A stretch of DNA of 30,504 nucleotides from DATKGX01 sp035510555. Its GTDB lineage: Bacteria; Patescibacteriota; Microgenomatia; Levybacterales; UBA12049. The position numbers were made by a program, and so were the translations under genes. Below, one piece after another: positions 13,174-20,680 of the stretch. Position 1 is the first letter of the stretch; each line of letters opens with the position of its first letter. Location of the stretch: assembly GCA_035510555.1 (NCBI GenBank), contig DATKGX010000037.1:1-30504 (forward strand), in the 5' to 3' direction. Below the pieces are notes generated by a model. That model was not told the DNA's origin and did no database searches. It saw only the letters and a program-made list of their open reading frames with translations.

Positions 13174-13503
13174 TTATATTTTTATTTCCCGGTTGGGGGT
13201 TTGTGCTGCAAAAATTTCTTGAGAAATTGCTCGTGCTGTTTCAGCGTATTTGGGTATTGGAAGTTCTAGCGTTGGAGAATGGTCAAATATTTTGATTTCT
13301 TTAGCAGTAACTCTAATATAGCCCGCATCTATTTGGGTAGGATTAGTGTCTTTTAGTTGTCTAATTCTTTCCTCTAACCTATCGATTTCTGCAATTCTTT
13401 TATGCCCAATATCGATTCTTTCTCCCACAAAAATATCTTCTTCGAGTCGAATAAATTTTACAATGTCTTGAACATCTGGACCGGGATTTCTATATGGTGG
13501 CAT
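13174..13503 (-). CDS. Hypothetical protein, 109 aa, paralogue of the 10333-10674 gene
   Basis: Starts MPPYRNPGPDVQDIVKFIRL, then EEDIFVG, IAEIDRLEERIRQL, NPTQIDAGYI and a helical C-terminus. It is clearly homologous to the protein at 10333-10674 over the full length (roughly half the residues identical by eye). Soluble, possibly dimeric through the LEERI helix. The two copies are 2.5 kb apart in the same orientation. The region between is not duplicated, so this is not a simple recent tandem copy. Function unknown. Confidence 0.7.
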   Translation of the reverse strand: MPPYRNPGPDVQDIVKFIRLEEDIFVGERIDIGHKRIAEIDRLEERIRQLKDTNPTQIDAGYIRVTAKEIKIFDHSPTLELPIPKYAETARAISQEIFAAQTPNREIKI

Positions 13504-13511
13504 GAGAAGAG

Positions 13512-13540
13512 ATTATATCACCATGGAGTTACCGGACCAA
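13512..13540 (-). promoter_or_regulatory. Leaderless promoter
   Basis: TTGGTC (13540-13535, in a variant boundary motif), 17 bp, TGATATAAT ending at 13512, 8 nt to the ATG. Back to back with the plus-strand promoter at 13556. Confidence 0.7.
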
Positions 13541-13555
13541 ATTTCTGCGGCCGCG

Positions 13556-13584
13556 TTGACCAGTATTCTATGGCATGATACAAT
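13556..13584 (+). promoter_or_regulatory. Leaderless promoter that decides the 13593 start
   Basis: TTGACC (13556-13561), 17 bp, TGATACAAT ending at 13584, 8 nt to ATG 13593. An earlier ATG at 13575 would lie inside the promoter. Confidence 0.72.
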
Positions 13585-13592
13585 TTCCGCCA

Positions 13593-13997
13593 ATGAGAAT
13601 ATTAGAAAGCCGTTATGCACTTCCCTGTTTTCTTGCCGGGGTCGGAGCGTTGGCCGTAATAACAGGTAAAATAGCTCAAGACCAGGGCAATAAAGAATGT
13701 CAGCCGGTAACGATTACTGTCTTTTCCGGGGATACATATGAAGGAGAAGAAACGATTTGTTCCGATTATGACGCCTATCCAGTCTACGATGAAGCAAACG
13801 ATTGTGATATCGCAGGGGTAGCCTTAATTAGCGGTTCGTTAGCTCTAGCTGGCGCAATTGACAGAAAATATTTTAGCAAAAGCGGCAAATCCGATATGGC
13901 AATTGAAGTAAAGCTTGGTTACAATGCTGTAGCTTCAGTTGCTCCTGGCGCTATCGGAGTAGTTTCTTCAAGGCTTCACGGAACAAGTTTTCGGTAG
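13593..13997 (+). CDS. Hypothetical membrane or exported protein, 134 aa
   Basis: N-terminal hydrophobic segment (residues about 9-24, ALPCFLAGVGALAVITG) after a short basic start MRILESRY. Then an acidic region with three Cys (ECQPVTI, EETICSDYD, DCDIAG), a second hydrophobic stretch (VALISGSLALAGAI) and a third at the end (VASVAPGAIGVVSS). It may be a small membrane protein with an exposed acidic, Cys-containing loop of about 55 residues. No family recognised. Convergent with the gene ending at 14011. Confidence 0.6.
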   Translation: MRILESRYALPCFLAGVGALAVITGKIAQDQGNKECQPVTITVFSGDTYEGEETICSDYDAYPVYDEANDCDIAGVALISGSLALAGAIDRKYFSKSGKSDMAIEVKLGYNAVASVAPGAIGVVSSRLHGTSFR

Positions 13998-14010
13998 TGC
14001 TTGATTGCGG

Positions 14011-14349
14011 TTATCCCAGTAGCTCATAGGGGAAAGCTTCTCCAGCGGTTTTTTCAGCTATCTTAGGTGAAGCAAGTGATTCTTTTGGCATAATGCTGGT
14101 TACTCTTCCGAGTCTTTCGAGGTGATCTAAGGCCAAATCTAAAAGTCCCATTCCTGATAATCGTTGCACGTTCTCATCTGGATGAAGTTGCTGAGCCCTA
14201 GCTTGTAATTCAATAGGCATAACCTGCGTAATCCCTTCGTCTCTCAAGGAAACAAAAGCATCTAGGAGAAGGGGCCTTAATTTAGCCGTCATGCTCCACT
14301 TCTTTGCTTCTAATTGCGCCTTTTCAAACTCTACTGAATGAGCTACCAT
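14011..14349 (-). CDS. Hypothetical protein, 112 aa
   Basis: Unknown. Largely helical and soluble: MVAHSVEFEKAQLEAKKWSM, LLLDAFVSLRDEGITQVMP, then LLDLALDHLERLGRVTSI, which has the feel of a winged-helix-like fold, but I cannot support that. The start was moved from 14385 to 14349 because a complete promoter occupies the upstream stretch. A divergent gene lies at 14452. Confidence 0.6.
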   Translation of the reverse strand: MVAHSVEFEKAQLEAKKWSMTAKLRPLLLDAFVSLRDEGITQVMPIELQARAQQLHPDENVQRLSGMGLLDLALDHLERLGRVTSIMPKESLASPKIAEKTAGEAFPYELLG

Positions 14350-14356
14350 AAAAGGC

Positions 14357-14385
14357 ATTATAGCATTATGAGTCAAGAGTTTCAA
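14357..14385 (-). promoter_or_regulatory. Leaderless promoter that decides the 14349 start
   Basis: TTGAAA (14385-14380), 17 bp, TGCTATAAT ending at 14357, 7 nt to ATG 14349. A variant boundary motif (CCCCAATTTTTTC, from 14388) is just upstream. Confidence 0.78.
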
Positions 14386-14417
14386 AACCCCAATTTTTTC
14401 TAACGCTGTTTATAGTA

Positions 14418-14445
14418 TTGACAACGCTTAAATTAGTGCTATTAT
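14418..14445 (+). promoter_or_regulatory. Leaderless promoter
   Basis: TTGACA (14418-14423), 16 bp, TGCTATTAT ending at 14445, 6 nt to ATG 14452. Confidence 0.78.
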
Positions 14446-14451
14446 TGCAAC

Positions 14452-14904
14452 ATGGGATGGCCAGAACGTTTAGGAAAAGGAAAAAATCGAGATGACACTT
14501 CAAACGCAGAATCAGCGCGAGTTTTAAGAAAAGAGCCTTTTCCTTTGCTTCCTGGAACAACGGTTGATGTTATAGTTGCCTACGGACCCGATCCAAAACA
14601 CTTAAAATATATGCCTCTTCGTAGTGTAGTTTTGGAAGAGCGCAGAGTAGTTACAGAGATTAATCCGTCAGTAGAAGAATTAAAAGACGGGTTTTCTTTT
14701 TATCGTTTGGAACCGGGAGAAGAAGTTGTAGTTAATCGAAACGATCCTAAACAATTGGAGATGGAAAGAGGAATAGCAGCGCAAGGATTCATTCAAGGAT
14801 ATGGCGAATTAAGAAAATTAACTGACGCTGCTCCAGTTGGAACGGTAACCAGAGGTAATGTAGAAGAGCTTCATTTTGCAGTACCAACTCCACCCGTAAG
14901 TTAA
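14452..14904 (+). CDS. Hypothetical protein, 150 aa
   Basis: Not recognised. Basic N-terminus (MGWPERLGKGKNR), then a beta-rich looking middle with strands such as GTTVDVIVAYG and LRSVVLEERRVVTEI, and a charged segment (FYRLEPGEEVVVNRNDPKQL). Soluble. A single gene with its own leaderless promoter, divergent from 14349 and convergent with the gene ending at 14944. Confidence 0.6.
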   Translation: MGWPERLGKGKNRDDTSNAESARVLRKEPFPLLPGTTVDVIVAYGPDPKHLKYMPLRSVVLEERRVVTEINPSVEELKDGFSFYRLEPGEEVVVNRNDPKQLEMERGIAAQGFIQGYGELRKLTDAAPVGTVTRGNVEELHFAVPTPPVS

Positions 14905-14913
14905 AAAATCTCC

Positions 14914-14926
14914 AACCAAATTTTCA
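14914..14926. repeat. Variant boundary motif between convergent genes
   Basis: AACCAAATTTTCA. It lies 3' of both neighbours, so here the motif cannot be part of a promoter for either. Confidence 0.45.
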
Positions 14927-14943
14927 AAAAAGAATTAAGTGCG

Positions 14944-15159
14944 TTACTGGGAAGACTTCATGGATGGCTCTGGATCGACTGCTTGAGTTCTGGTTGTTTC
15001 ACATGGAGTTCTTACTTCTTCTGTTGGTTGAGCTGAACTTTCTATTGCTGCAACTGCTTTTTCAAAGGCTTGTTGACAAGTCTCTGCTGCAAGTCCGGGA
15101 AAGGGAAATGTATTGCCAAGTTTGTTCCATGCGTCAAAAGGATTTTCAATAGCTTTCAT
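14944..15159 (-). CDS. Hypothetical protein, 71 aa
   Basis: Unknown small protein: MKAIENPFDAWNKLGNTFPF, then an Ala/Glu-rich helix with one Cys (AETCQQAFEKAVAAIES) and a Thr/Pro-rich, probably disordered tail. The start is supported by TATAAT 9 nt upstream. The promoter overlaps the 3' end of the delta' gene on the same strand, so it is transcribed separately. Confidence 0.5.
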   Translation of the reverse strand: MKAIENPFDAWNKLGNTFPFPGLAAETCQQAFEKAVAAIESSAQPTEEVRTPCETTRTQAVDPEPSMKSSQ

Positions 15160-15168
15160 ATAGTACGG

Positions 15169-15197
15169 ATTATATCATTTCAGTCTTAGAAATTCAA
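15169..15197 (-). promoter_or_regulatory. Leaderless promoter
   Basis: TTGAAT (15197-15192), 17 bp, TGATATAAT ending at 15169, 9 nt to the ATG. It overlaps the last codons of the delta' gene. Confidence 0.7.
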
Positions 15198-15866
15198 AAA
15201 TAAGTTCTCGAGAGCAAAACGCGGGGAAACATTGGTCGTTTTTATAATGGTATAAGTTTTTTGTAAAGCCTTCAAAATTTGTAAATTTTCCTTTTCGAGT
15301 TTGCTGTGAAGGCTAATAATCAGTCCTTCCAAAAACTCTAAAGCTACTTCCCTGTCTTTACCGTTGTCCTGGGCGATTTTTAAAGCTTTTGCCGGGGTGC
15401 CATTTTTTAATTCGGTAAGTAATTGTAAATTTACGGCAATTTCTTCAGCGCTTAATTGCTTAACCCGCTCAAGATTAATTAATTTACACCGAGACATTAC
15501 TGTCGGCAGAACAAAATCTAAAGACGAGGTCAAAATCATAATAATCGTGTCGGCGGGTGGTTCTTCCAACACTTTTAAGAAAGCATTTTGCGAGTCGGGG
15601 GTCATGCCCAAATATGCTTCCAAAATAACCGCTTTTGCCGCGCTTTCTAAGGGTTTGAGAAATAATTTTTCCTGCAACTTGCGGATGTCTCCTATCCCGA
15701 CTGTTTTTTCGGTTTCGATAATTTCAATATCAAAGCGGGAGATTTTATTTTCCTCACAAATCTTTTTACAGGCTTGTCTTACTTGCTCTTTGTCTTTTCC
15801 GGTAATTAAAATGCTTTGCATCTTTGAGTGAAAGTTACTGTGAATTTCCTTGACATTATAGCTCAT
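15186..15866 (-). CDS. holB: DNA polymerase III delta' subunit (clamp-loader)
   Basis: 226-aa AAA+ family clamp-loader subunit, N-terminal part only by length. It has ILITGKDKEQVRQ where tau/gamma would have a Walker A site, so it does not bind ATP, as is usual for delta'. GIGDIRKLQEKLFLKP, then SQNAFLKVLEEPPADTIIMI and VMSRCK with the SRC arginine-finger motif at about residues 136-140. The C-terminal collar domain is short. Start: ATG 15866 lies 11 nt after a -10 box. The second Met (codon 16, 15821) is where homologues usually begin, so 15821 is a real alternative. Divergent from pilB, 20 bp away. Confidence 0.85.
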   Translation of the reverse strand: MSYNVKEIHSNFHSKMQSILITGKDKEQVRQACKKICEENKISRFDIEIIETEKTVGIGDIRKLQEKLFLKPLESAAKAVILEAYLGMTPDSQNAFLKVLEEPPADTIIMILTSSLDFVLPTVMSRCKLINLERVKQLSAEEIAVNLQLLTELKNGTPAKALKIAQDNGKDREVALEFLEGLIISLHSKLEKENLQILKALQKTYTIIKTTNVSPRFALENLFLNF

Positions 15867-15887
15867 TTTCTCTTACTATTATAGTAA
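15850..15887. promoter_or_regulatory. Symmetric divergent promoter of pilB and holB
   Basis: Plus strand: TTGACA (15850-15855), 18 bp, TACTAT (15874-15879), 7 nt to the pilB ATG. Minus strand: TATAAT (15883-15878), 11 nt to the holB ATG. Both -10 boxes are halves of one palindrome, TTACTAT-T-ATAGTAA (15873-15887). The pilB transcript should be leaderless. Confidence 0.65.
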
Positions 15888-17626
15888 TGCCCAATGATAC
15901 TCAAAACCAAGCATCACAGGTTATAGATTCGACGCAAAGTCTGGCGGACACTTTGCTTTCGCAAAACCTCATTACCAAAGAGCAATATGATAACGTTAAG
16001 GTTAAAAGCGCCAGTACAGGCGTTTCCGAAGAGACAGTCATCGAGTCTTTAAATATTGTCACGCCGGAAAAACTGGCGGAGGCAAAAGCCAAACGCTTAA
16101 ATATTCCTTTTATTTCACTTGAAGGCGCATCTTTTTCTCCACAGGCCATCGGTTTTGTGCCAAGGGCAGTCGCCGAAAGGTTTTCTTTAATGCCGTTTGC
16201 TTATGACGTAAATACCAAAGAACTTTCGGTGGCGATGAGTAACCCGGTGGATTTGGAAGCGGTTTCTTTTGTCCGCGAGAAAACAGGCTTGAATATTAAG
16301 ACTTATGCCGCCTCACAAAAAGATGTCGAAATGGCGATTAACCAGCAATACCGACAAGAATTAGTCGGTGAAGTTGGAGAAGCTTTAAAAGAAACCGAAG
16401 ATAAGGGCGCAATAAAAACCATCGATACCACCCAAATTGCCCAGATAATCAAGGAAGCGCCAATTGCCAAAATCGTTTCGACAATTTTGGAGTACGCTGT
16501 TACCTCACGGGCTTCGGATGTACACATTGAACCGCAGGAAGATAGAGTCCGGGTCCGCTACAGAATTGACGGAATTTTATATGACCGGCTGAGTTTGCCA
16601 AAAAGCGTACAGGAGGCGGTAATTTCCCGGATTAAAATTCTTTCGGAGATGAAAATTGACGAACACCGCACTCCCCAAGACGGACGGTTTAATTTTAAAG
16701 TTGAAGATAAAGAAGTTGACCTGCGTATTTCTGATTTGCCGACATCTTTTGGCGAAAAAATCGTCATGAGGCTTTTGCGGAAATCAGGCGGAGTTCCCTC
16801 TTTGCAGGAACTTGGTCTTGCCGGCACTTCACTTAAAAATCTGGAGACGGCTATGCTTAGGCCGCACGGAATTATTATCGTTGTTGGACCAACCGGCTCA
16901 GGAAAAACAACTACGTTGTATTCAGTGCTGGAAAAATTAAATACCACACGTGTTAACATTATGACTCTGGAAGACCCGATTGAGTACCAAATGGCCGGCA
17001 TAAATCAGGTACAGATAAATCCGGCGGTGGGACTGACTTTTGCCGACGGACTAAGAGCTTTTTTAAGACAAGACCCTAATATTATTCTGGTTGGAGAAAT
17101 CCGTGACAGCGAAACGACGGAGTTGGCAATTCAGGCCGCCCTGACTGGCCATTTAGTTTTTTCAACCTTGCATACTTCTGATGCCGCCGGCGCACTTCCG
17201 AGGCTTTTGGATTTAGGAGCGGAATCATTTTTACTTTCTTCAACCATGAACGCGGTTTTGGGGCAAAGGATTGTCCGCAAAATTTGCGACCGTTGTAAAA
17301 TGGACTACGTTCCGCCAGCCCAAATTTTGGAAGAAATAAAGACGGTTTTGGGTAAATATTTTCTCGTCGGTAAAGAAATTAGACTTCATAAAGGTAAGGG
17401 TTGCGATCAGTGTGGAGGTTCGGGCTATCTTGGCCGAATCGGTATTTTTGAAACATTGCCGATAACGGAAAAAATCGCCAGTTTAATTTTGCAGCGGGCG
17501 GATAGCGGAGCAATCGAAAAAGAAGCCATTCTTGAGGGTATGATTACAATGAAGCAAGACGGATACTTAAAAGTCTTGCAAGGAGTCACAACGGTTGAAG
17601 AAGTATTGAGGGTCGCCCAAGAATAA
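15887..17626 (+). CDS. pilB: Type IV pilus assembly ATPase PilB
   Basis: 579-aa cytoplasmic secretion ATPase that powers pilus extension. N-terminal MshEN/GspE-N type domain (LLSQNLITKEQY at about 23-34; VTPEKLAEAKAKRLNIPFISL at about 58-78), then the ASDVHIEPQ start of the ATPase domain at about 209-217. Walker A GPTGSGKT at 334-341, Asp box, Walker B IILVGEIRD at 399-407, His box LVFSTLHTSDA. Four zinc cysteines: 467, 470, 506 and 509 (CDRC ... CDQCGGSG). The length and all catalytic motifs are those of PilB rather than PilT. It leads the plus-strand pilus locus. Confidence 0.95.
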   Translation: MPNDTQNQASQVIDSTQSLADTLLSQNLITKEQYDNVKVKSASTGVSEETVIESLNIVTPEKLAEAKAKRLNIPFISLEGASFSPQAIGFVPRAVAERFSLMPFAYDVNTKELSVAMSNPVDLEAVSFVREKTGLNIKTYAASQKDVEMAINQQYRQELVGEVGEALKETEDKGAIKTIDTTQIAQIIKEAPIAKIVSTILEYAVTSRASDVHIEPQEDRVRVRYRIDGILYDRLSLPKSVQEAVISRIKILSEMKIDEHRTPQDGRFNFKVEDKEVDLRISDLPTSFGEKIVMRLLRKSGGVPSLQELGLAGTSLKNLETAMLRPHGIIIVVGPTGSGKTTTLYSVLEKLNTTRVNIMTLEDPIEYQMAGINQVQINPAVGLTFADGLRAFLRQDPNIILVGEIRDSETTELAIQAALTGHLVFSTLHTSDAAGALPRLLDLGAESFLLSSTMNAVLGQRIVRKICDRCKMDYVPPAQILEEIKTVLGKYFLVGKEIRLHKGKGCDQCGGSGYLGRIGIFETLPITEKIASLILQRADSGAIEKEAILEGMITMKQDGYLKVLQGVTTVEEVLRVAQE

Positions 17627-17629
17627 GCT

Positions 17630-18697
17630 ATGCAAATAAACGAACTTTTAGACGTTACAATCAAAAACGGGGCTTCGGATTTACATCTGATGCCTGGTGT
17701 TTCTCCTGCGATAAGGATTGACGGGACGCTTCGCTATCTCTCCAACTATCCCCCGCTAACACCTGCGGAGGTCGAGATGATGGTTTTTTCAATCCTAAAA
17801 CCCGAGCAGAAGGAATTATTGGTCAACAATAAGGAAATTGATTTTTCTTTTGGTTTCGGCGGGGGTGCTTATGGAGCTTTGGGAAGATTTAGGACCAATC
17901 TTTATTATCAGCGTGGAGTTCTAAGCGCCGCTTTCCGCTTTTTGCAGCCGACAATTAGGACGATTGAAGAATTGCATTTGCCAAAAATTTGTCATAGTTT
18001 TGCCGAACTGAAGCAGGGATTTGTGCTAGTGACCGGACCTACCGGACATGGAAAATCAACGACTTTGGCCGCAATTATTAACGAAATAAATTTGGGAAAA
18101 GCTAATCACATTTTGACAATTGAAGACCCAATTGAATATGTTTATCCGGCCGGAAAAAGTATTATTTCGCAAAGAGAAATGGATTTAGATACTCATTCAT
18201 GGCCGTTGGCTTTAAGAAGCGCTTTAAGGGAGGATCCGGATGTTGTGTTGGTTGGCGAGATGCGGGATCCGGAAACAATTGCGGCCGCAATGACAATTGC
18301 CGAAACCGGACATTTGGTTTTTTCAACCCTGCATACTAATTCCGCCTCGCAAACAATAGATAGAATTATCGATTCGTTTTCGGCCGATCAGCAGACGCAA
18401 ATTAGGGCACAACTGGCGTCAACCCTCAAAGGAGTTATCTCGCAAAGGTTGATTCCACAATTAAACGGTGGCCGAATTCCCGGCGTTGAGGTGATGCTGG
18501 GAACGGCGGCAATTAGTAGTAATATCCGCGATGGAAAAACGCATTTAATTGATTCAATTATCCAAACGTCTCAGGATTACGGTATGATTCCGCTTGAGTC
18601 ATCGCTTGCTTCTTTGGTTTTGTCCGGAACAATCAGCCTCGAAACAGCCAAAGCTTATGCACTAAGACCGGAGGAGCTTTTGCGTATGGTGGGTTGA
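17630..18697 (+). CDS. pilT: Type IV pilus retraction ATPase PilT
   Basis: 355-aa hexameric ATPase for pilus disassembly and twitching. ASDLHLMPG at 15-23, Walker A GPTGHGKST at 136-144, Walker B VVLVGEMRD, His box LVFSTLHTNSA. The PilT C-terminal signature, usually AIRNLIRE, appears here as AISSNIRDGKTH. It lacks the zinc cysteines of PilB. Its start is 3 nt after the pilB stop, so it is cotranscribed. Presence of both motors suggests that the pilus can retract. Confidence 0.94.
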   Translation: MQINELLDVTIKNGASDLHLMPGVSPAIRIDGTLRYLSNYPPLTPAEVEMMVFSILKPEQKELLVNNKEIDFSFGFGGGAYGALGRFRTNLYYQRGVLSAAFRFLQPTIRTIEELHLPKICHSFAELKQGFVLVTGPTGHGKSTTLAAIINEINLGKANHILTIEDPIEYVYPAGKSIISQREMDLDTHSWPLALRSALREDPDVVLVGEMRDPETIAAAMTIAETGHLVFSTLHTNSASQTIDRIIDSFSADQQTQIRAQLASTLKGVISQRLIPQLNGGRIPGVEVMLGTAAISSNIRDGKTHLIDSIIQTSQDYGMIPLESSLASLVLSGTISLETAKAYALRPEELLRMVG

Positions 18698-18766
18698 GAC
18701 AACGGGGTTGCCGAAATCCCGAGCGAAGCGAGGGACTGAGCGCGCGAAATGCCGAAGCTTTGAGGT
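18698..18766 (+). promoter_or_regulatory. pilT-pilC gap with the Shine-Dalgarno site of pilC
   Basis: GAGGT at 18762-18766 lies 6 nt before the pilC ATG, the clearest Shine-Dalgarno site in the window. The gap also holds CCCGAGCGAAGCGAGGG, a partial hairpin (TCCC/GGGA outer stem) too weak and T-poor for a terminator. Confidence 0.6.
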
Positions 18767-18772
18767 AATAAT

Positions 18773-19975
18773 ATGAGGTTAAGATATAAAGCAATTACCA
18801 AAGAAGGAAAAGTTTCACAAGGACTACTGGATGCAAAAAATATTGGTGAAACAGCAAGCTATCTTCGGACGAGAGGTTTGATTCCAATCAGCATTGCCAG
18901 AATTGACAACCAGTTTTGGACCGATCTCCCCTTTCTTAACGGTGTTAATAACACTGACTTAGTAATTTTTACCAGACAACTCTCTTCGATGCTTACTTCA
19001 GGGCTAACTTTAATGCGGGCTCTGGAAATTCTTAAGGAGCAGGTTAAAAACCAGACGCTGATTGAAATAATCACTTCAATTATCGCCGACGTTTCCGAAG
19101 GAAAAACTTTTGCTCAGGCGATTGAAAAATATCCCAAAGTTTTTAGCCATATTTACATCTCAATCATTAAAGCCGGTGAGCAGTCGGGACTTCTGGACAA
19201 AGTTTTATTAAGGTTGGCGGATAATTTGGAGAAACAATCCAAGCTTCAAAGTACGATAAAATCGGCATTAATGTATCCGGCGATAGTGGTTATTTTAATG
19301 GTGGCGGTAATGGTAATTATGATGATTTTTGTCTTGCCGCAGTTGGCGGTTTTGTACCAAAATCTAAACGTTCCACTGCCTTTACCTACGCAAATAGTGG
19401 TCGGCTTGTCCAATTTGGCGGTTGCAACTTGGCCAATTATTCTGGCGGGAATTGCGGTCTTTACCTTTTTCTACCGCAGGTGGTCAAAAACTGCCGATGG
19501 CAGGCTAATCATCGATTCACTCAAGTTAAAGCTGCCAATTTTCGGGAAACTGATTGAACAAAGTATCTTGGCAGAATTCTCAAGAACCTTGGGGCTTTTG
19601 GTTGGGACCGGCACTTTGGTAGTTGACGCGCTTTTGGAAACGGCTGAGACAACGGGTAATGTTAATTACAGAAATGCGATTACTGCCGTTTCCAAGCAGG
19701 TTGAAAAAGGTGTCAGTATGGGCGATGCGCTAGCTTCTTATCCCCTATTCCCCCCGCTTTTGATCCAGCTGGTAAAAGTCGGCGAGCAAACCGGAAAAGT
19801 TGATGAAACTTTAGGTAAGGCTTCTGAATATTTTGAGCGGGAAGTTGACGGTAAAGTAAAAACTTTAACGACAGCTATGGAGCCGTTTATTATGGTTGTT
19901 TTAGGCATTGCGGTTGCCTTTTTGATCATCTCGGTCATTACGCCAATTTACAGCCTAATTTCCAGTATTCAATAG
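18773..19975 (+). CDS. pilC: Type IV pilus inner-membrane platform protein PilC
   Basis: 400-aa GspF-family protein that couples PilB and PilT to the pilus in the membrane. N-terminal ARxxG-type start (MRLRYKAITKEGKVSQGLLDA), then two GspF domains: the first begins VIFTRQLSSMLTSGLTLMRAL at about 64-84, the second FSRTLGLLVGTGTLVVDALL at about 266-285. Three hydrophobic segments: about 170-192 (AIVVILMVAVMVIMMIFVLP), 220-238 and 375-395. Full length for the family. It follows pilT in the operon and has its own Shine-Dalgarno site. Confidence 0.94.
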   Translation: MRLRYKAITKEGKVSQGLLDAKNIGETASYLRTRGLIPISIARIDNQFWTDLPFLNGVNNTDLVIFTRQLSSMLTSGLTLMRALEILKEQVKNQTLIEIITSIIADVSEGKTFAQAIEKYPKVFSHIYISIIKAGEQSGLLDKVLLRLADNLEKQSKLQSTIKSALMYPAIVVILMVAVMVIMMIFVLPQLAVLYQNLNVPLPLPTQIVVGLSNLAVATWPIILAGIAVFTFFYRRWSKTADGRLIIDSLKLKLPIFGKLIEQSILAEFSRTLGLLVGTGTLVVDALLETAETTGNVNYRNAITAVSKQVEKGVSMGDALASYPLFPPLLIQLVKVGEQTGKVDETLGKASEYFEREVDGKVKTLTTAMEPFIMVVLGIAVAFLIISVITPIYSLISSIQ

Positions 19976-19991
19976 CTTTTGAAATGGGTAC

Positions 19992-20021
19992 TTGACAATC
20001 ATTTTTAGATATGAGTATGAT
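19992..20021 (+). promoter_or_regulatory. Promoter of the main pilin gene
   Basis: TTGACA (19992-19997), 18 bp, TATGAT (20016-20021), 10 nt to the ATG at 20032. A separate promoter would allow pilin to be made in excess over the assembly proteins. Confidence 0.7.
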
Positions 20022-20031
20022 TAATACATAA

Positions 20032-20643
20032 ATGAAAAAACTGCTCAAAAAGCTCAAAAAACTTTTTAAACAGAAAAAGGGTTTTACACTCATTGAGCTT
20101 TTGGTTGTAATCGGAATCTTAGGAATTCTGGCCGCCGCACTCGTTGCCACCATTGACCCGTTTGAACAGCTAAATAAAGCCCAAGACGCCAACACCAAGA
20201 ATATCTTGGTTGAATACCTTAATGCTAACGTCAGATTTTATGCTAATCATAGCGACTATCCATGGGGTCCATCTGTTGCGGTTCCCTGTAACGGTGGAAA
20301 TCCTCCTTCCAGTACTCTCTTGTGTGCTGGTGGAGCTGGCGGTGGTGCAGGTTGTACTGTGAATAACTGTCTAACCGCGTTAATCGGCGTTAGCGAACTA
20401 AAACCTTCTTTCGTAGCGGCGACCGGTAATCTTTCGCAGATCTATGTTACATATTGGGGCTCAGGGAATGGAGTTTTGCCGGAAAACGTCAATTCTTTGG
20501 TCGGTTGTTTTCTGCCAAAATCTAAATCCGAGCAAAAAAGCAATCTAGCGGTTTGGGATAAAGACGGAACGCCGCACGCGGCTGGCGCGGCGGACTGCAT
20601 TTCCGGCGGTGGAGCAACTGCTTGTTACTGGTGCACGAAATAA
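20032..20643 (+). CDS. pilA: Type IV pilin, probable major pilin, 203 aa
   Basis: Class III signal: a Lys-rich leader of 17 residues ending KQKKG, cleavage before FTLIELLVVIGILGILAAAL with the conserved Glu5. The mature protein carries eight cysteines (e.g. GCTVNNC, ATACYWCTK), an even number that would allow four disulfides, and a Gly-rich loop. It has its own near-consensus promoter, which is why I take it for the major pilin; the others in the cluster lack one as good. The prepilin peptidase gene follows directly. Confidence 0.85.
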   Translation: MKKLLKKLKKLFKQKKGFTLIELLVVIGILGILAAALVATIDPFEQLNKAQDANTKNILVEYLNANVRFYANHSDYPWGPSVAVPCNGGNPPSSTLLCAGGAGGGAGCTVNNCLTALIGVSELKPSFVAATGNLSQIYVTYWGSGNGVLPENVNSLVGCFLPKSKSEQKSNLAVWDKDGTPHAAGAADCISGGGATACYWCTK

Positions 20644-20664
20644 AAACCTCAAATTCCTTTAATT

Positions 20665-20673
20665 TGCTATACT
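20665..20673 (+). promoter_or_regulatory. Possible extended -10 promoter of pilD
   Basis: TGCTATACT at 20665-20673, 7 nt to the pilD ATG; no clear -35 box. Confidence 0.55.
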
Positions 20674-20680
20674 AATTTCA

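Noticed and set aside
12718..13269. 183-codon plus-strand frame opposite two small genes
   Set aside because: It spans two minus-strand genes and the promoter between them. The composition is unnatural, and the paralogue at 10333 supports the minus strand at 13174-13503.
14366..14560. 64-codon minus-strand frame over the divergent promoters
   Set aside because: It covers both promoters of the 14349/14452 pair and has no start signal of its own.
10310..14926. Integron attC sites
   Set aside because: No paired R-box/L-box core sites (GTTRRRY/RYYYAAC) at the motif copies, and no integrase gene in the window.
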